Assembly (NCBI GenBank): GCA_018333405.1
Contig: JAGXSR010000008.1
Location: 1-6,123, forward strand
Reading direction: 5' to 3'
DNA length: 6,123 nt
Origin: Dethiobacter sp.
GTDB lineage: Bacteria; Bacillota; Dethiobacteria; DTU022
Numbering within the stretch: the first letter of the stretch is position 1; each line of letters starts with the position of its first letter. Shown here piece by piece: positions 4,621-6,123 of this stretch. Made by a program: the position numbers and the translations under genes. The notes beneath the pieces were generated by a model that made no database searches, was not told the origin of the DNA, and worked only from the letters and a program-made list of their open reading frames with translations.

Positions 4621-6123
4621 GTGGATCGCCTGGCCCGGTTTATTGTAGAAAAGAGAAAATTTTTTTTGGGGCTGTTTATGCTGGTTTTGGCCATAAGCGT
4701 TCTCCTGGCGCCGATGGTGCGGGTAAATTACGACCTGACCAGATACCTGCCTGGAGATATGCAGATCAGCAAAGCCATTTCCGTCATGGAGCGCGAATTC
4801 GGCCTGAAGGGTTCGGCTCAGGTGATGGTCGAAGAGTCAAACATCCCAAGGGCGCTGCTCTTTAAAGATAAGCTTGAGCATGTATCCGGGGTCAACCAGG
4901 TACTATGGCTGGACGACTTTGCGGATGTGACAAAACCCTTGGCCTTAATCGACCGGGATCTGGTTGAGGATTATTATAAAGAGGGCCATGCGCTTTTCCA
5001 GGTTATTTTTGATGAGGGTGATCACAGCCTTAAGACAGGAAGCGCAATCCAGAAGATAGAAGAGCTGAATGACGGAAAAATATATCTGCGCGGGCCGGCG
5101 GCAGACGCCTTCAGGCTCAGGCAGACCGCCACATCAGAGGTTATGGTGATCATCCTTTTGGTCATACCGATCTTTTTGCTGATCCTCATCTTATCTACAA
5201 GTTCGTGGATTGAGCCGGTGCTTTTCATCGCCGCAATCGGAGTTTCCATACTGATCAATATGGGCACCAACGCGCTGGTCGGGGAGATTTCCTATATTAC
5301 TCAGACCACAGCCGGCCTGATCCAGTTTGCCGTGACGATGGACTATTCAATATTTTTGCTGCACCGCTTCGGAGAAGAGCGCGCGAAGGGTGTTGAGACG
5401 AAAGCGGCCATGATCAATGCCTTGAAACACTCTTTTTCCGCGATCTCGGCCAGCTCTTTGACTACCATCGCCGGTTTTGCAGCTTTGATGTTTATGCGCT
5501 ACGGTATTGGTTTTGATATGGGCTTGGTGCTGGCGAAGGGCGTGGCTTTAAGCCTGCTTTCAGTTTTACTTTTGTTGCCTGCCCTGGTCATCACCTTTGA
5601 GAAAGCGATTGAACGCAGCCATCATCGCCCGTTTATGCCGAATCTGAAAAAATTTGCCCGGGTAGTATTGAGGCTGCGGGTTATCCTGCCGGCGGTTGCC
5701 TTATTGCTGCCGGTAGCCTACCTGGCCCAGGGATCGAACCACTTCTTGTATGGCGGGGAAGCTGTGACGCCGCAGACCGAGATGGAGGATGTTTTTGGCA
5801 GATATAATCCCCTGATCCTTATGGTGCCGTCGGGCAGTATTCAGAGGGAATCCGCTTTGTCTGCCGCATTGGGCGATCTTGACGGTGTAAAGGATGTGCA
5901 GGCTTTGGTTACCGTGGCGGACAGCTCGATACCCAGGGAGATGATTCCGCAGGATATTGTCGATAACTTCCAGAGTGAGCGTTATTCACGCCTGACCGTG
6001 CTGCTTGATACCGGCATTGAGAGCGCCGCCTCCTTTGCCGCAGTCGGGAGCATCCGGGAAACGGCCAACCGATACTATCCCGGGCAGTTTCTGATGGTCG
6101 GTTCTTCGCCCGCGGTGTCCGAT
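4621..6123 (+). CDS. MMPL/RND-family membrane transporter, N-terminal part
   Basis: The frame is open from GTG 4621 to the window edge (501 codons, no stop), so the C-terminal part is missing. A short basic N-terminus (RLARFIVEKRK) leads into membrane helix 1 (about 14-31). A soluble extracytoplasmic domain (about 35-170) containing YLPGD (42-46) follows. A block of five helices comes next at about 174-192, 197-217, 226-248, 271-292 and 299-325. Helix 4 carries the MMPL motif TMDYSIFLLHRFGEER (239-254). Its D241-Y242 pair matches the proton-relay Asp-Tyr known from MmpL proteins. Helix 7 (about 349-368) opens the second repeat and its extracytoplasmic domain. Proteins of this class export lipids, peptides or drugs using the proton gradient, and the substrate here is unknown. 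The upstream TetR gene and operator-like dyads suggest inducible expression. Confidence 0.9.
   Translation, partial: MDRLARFIVEKRKFFLGLFMLVLAISVLLAPMVRVNYDLTRYLPGDMQISKAISVMEREFGLKGSAQVMVEESNIPRALLFKDKLEHVSGVNQVLWLDDFADVTKPLALIDRDLVEDYYKEGHALFQVIFDEGDHSLKTGSAIQKIEELNDGKIYLRGPAADAFRLRQTATSEVMVIILLVIPIFLLILILSTSSWIEPVLFIAAIGVSILINMGTNALVGEISYITQTTAGLIQFAVTMDYSIFLLHRFGEERAKGVETKAAMINALKHSFSAISASSLTTIAGFAALMFMRYGIGFDMGLVLAKGVALSLLSVLLLLPALVITFEKAIERSHHRPFMPNLKKFARVVLRLRVILPAVALLLPVAYLAQGSNHFLYGGEAVTPQTEMEDVFGRYNPLILMVPSGSIQRESALSAALGDLDGVKDVQALVTVADSSIPREMIPQDIVDNFQSERYSRLTVLLDTGIESAASFAAVGSIRETANRYYPGQFLMVGSSPAVSD

Overview
The window most resembles a bacterial chromosome segment from a Gram-positive, probably anaerobic Firmicute of the Peptococcaceae / Desulfotomaculum type. 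This is inferred from the strong AGGAGG-type ribosome binding sites, the use of GTG as well as ATG starts, the Bacillus-type pyrimidine-nucleoside phosphorylase and deoxyribose-phosphate aldolase, the short-form adenosylhomocysteinase, and the moderately GC-rich genes with AT-rich gaps. No rRNA, tRNA, CRISPR array, insertion sequence or phage gene is visible.

Layout. (1) Positions 1-169 hold the C-terminal end of a ComEA-like helix-hairpin-helix DNA-binding protein on the + strand. (2) It converges on a complete adenosylhomocysteinase-family gene on the - strand (194-1459), with a weak terminator-like hairpin over its stop codon. (3) A 283-bp AT-rich gap (1460-1742) separates this gene from a divergent + strand pair, pdp (1743-3086) and deoC (3100-3747). 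Their junction is tight, with the deoC ribosome binding site overlapping the pdp stop. (4) A 163-bp gap carries a good sigma-A promoter (3856-3884) for a TetR-family regulator, best started at 3911. (5) A 119-bp gap with two 20-bp dyads and a consensus -10 box leads into an MMPL/RND-family membrane transporter that starts at GTG 4621 and runs off the end of the window.

How the genes work together. pdp and deoC are two steps of deoxyribonucleoside catabolism. Pdp releases the base and makes deoxyribose-1-phosphate. After isomerisation by a phosphopentomutase not present here, DeoC cleaves deoxyribose-5-phosphate to acetaldehyde and glyceraldehyde-3-phosphate. The adenosylhomocysteinase-family enzyme belongs to S-adenosylmethionine recycling. 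Its base-pocket residues differ from the classical enzyme in a way that fits an inosyl rather than adenosyl substrate. The TetR gene and the MMPL gene look like a local regulator-transporter module, with a dyad overlapping the transporter's -10 box as the likely operator.

Most of the window is ordinary metabolism. The items most worth a second look are the altered substrate pocket of the SAH hydrolase homologue and the two-dyad control region of the MMPL transporter. I see no convincing undescribed system.
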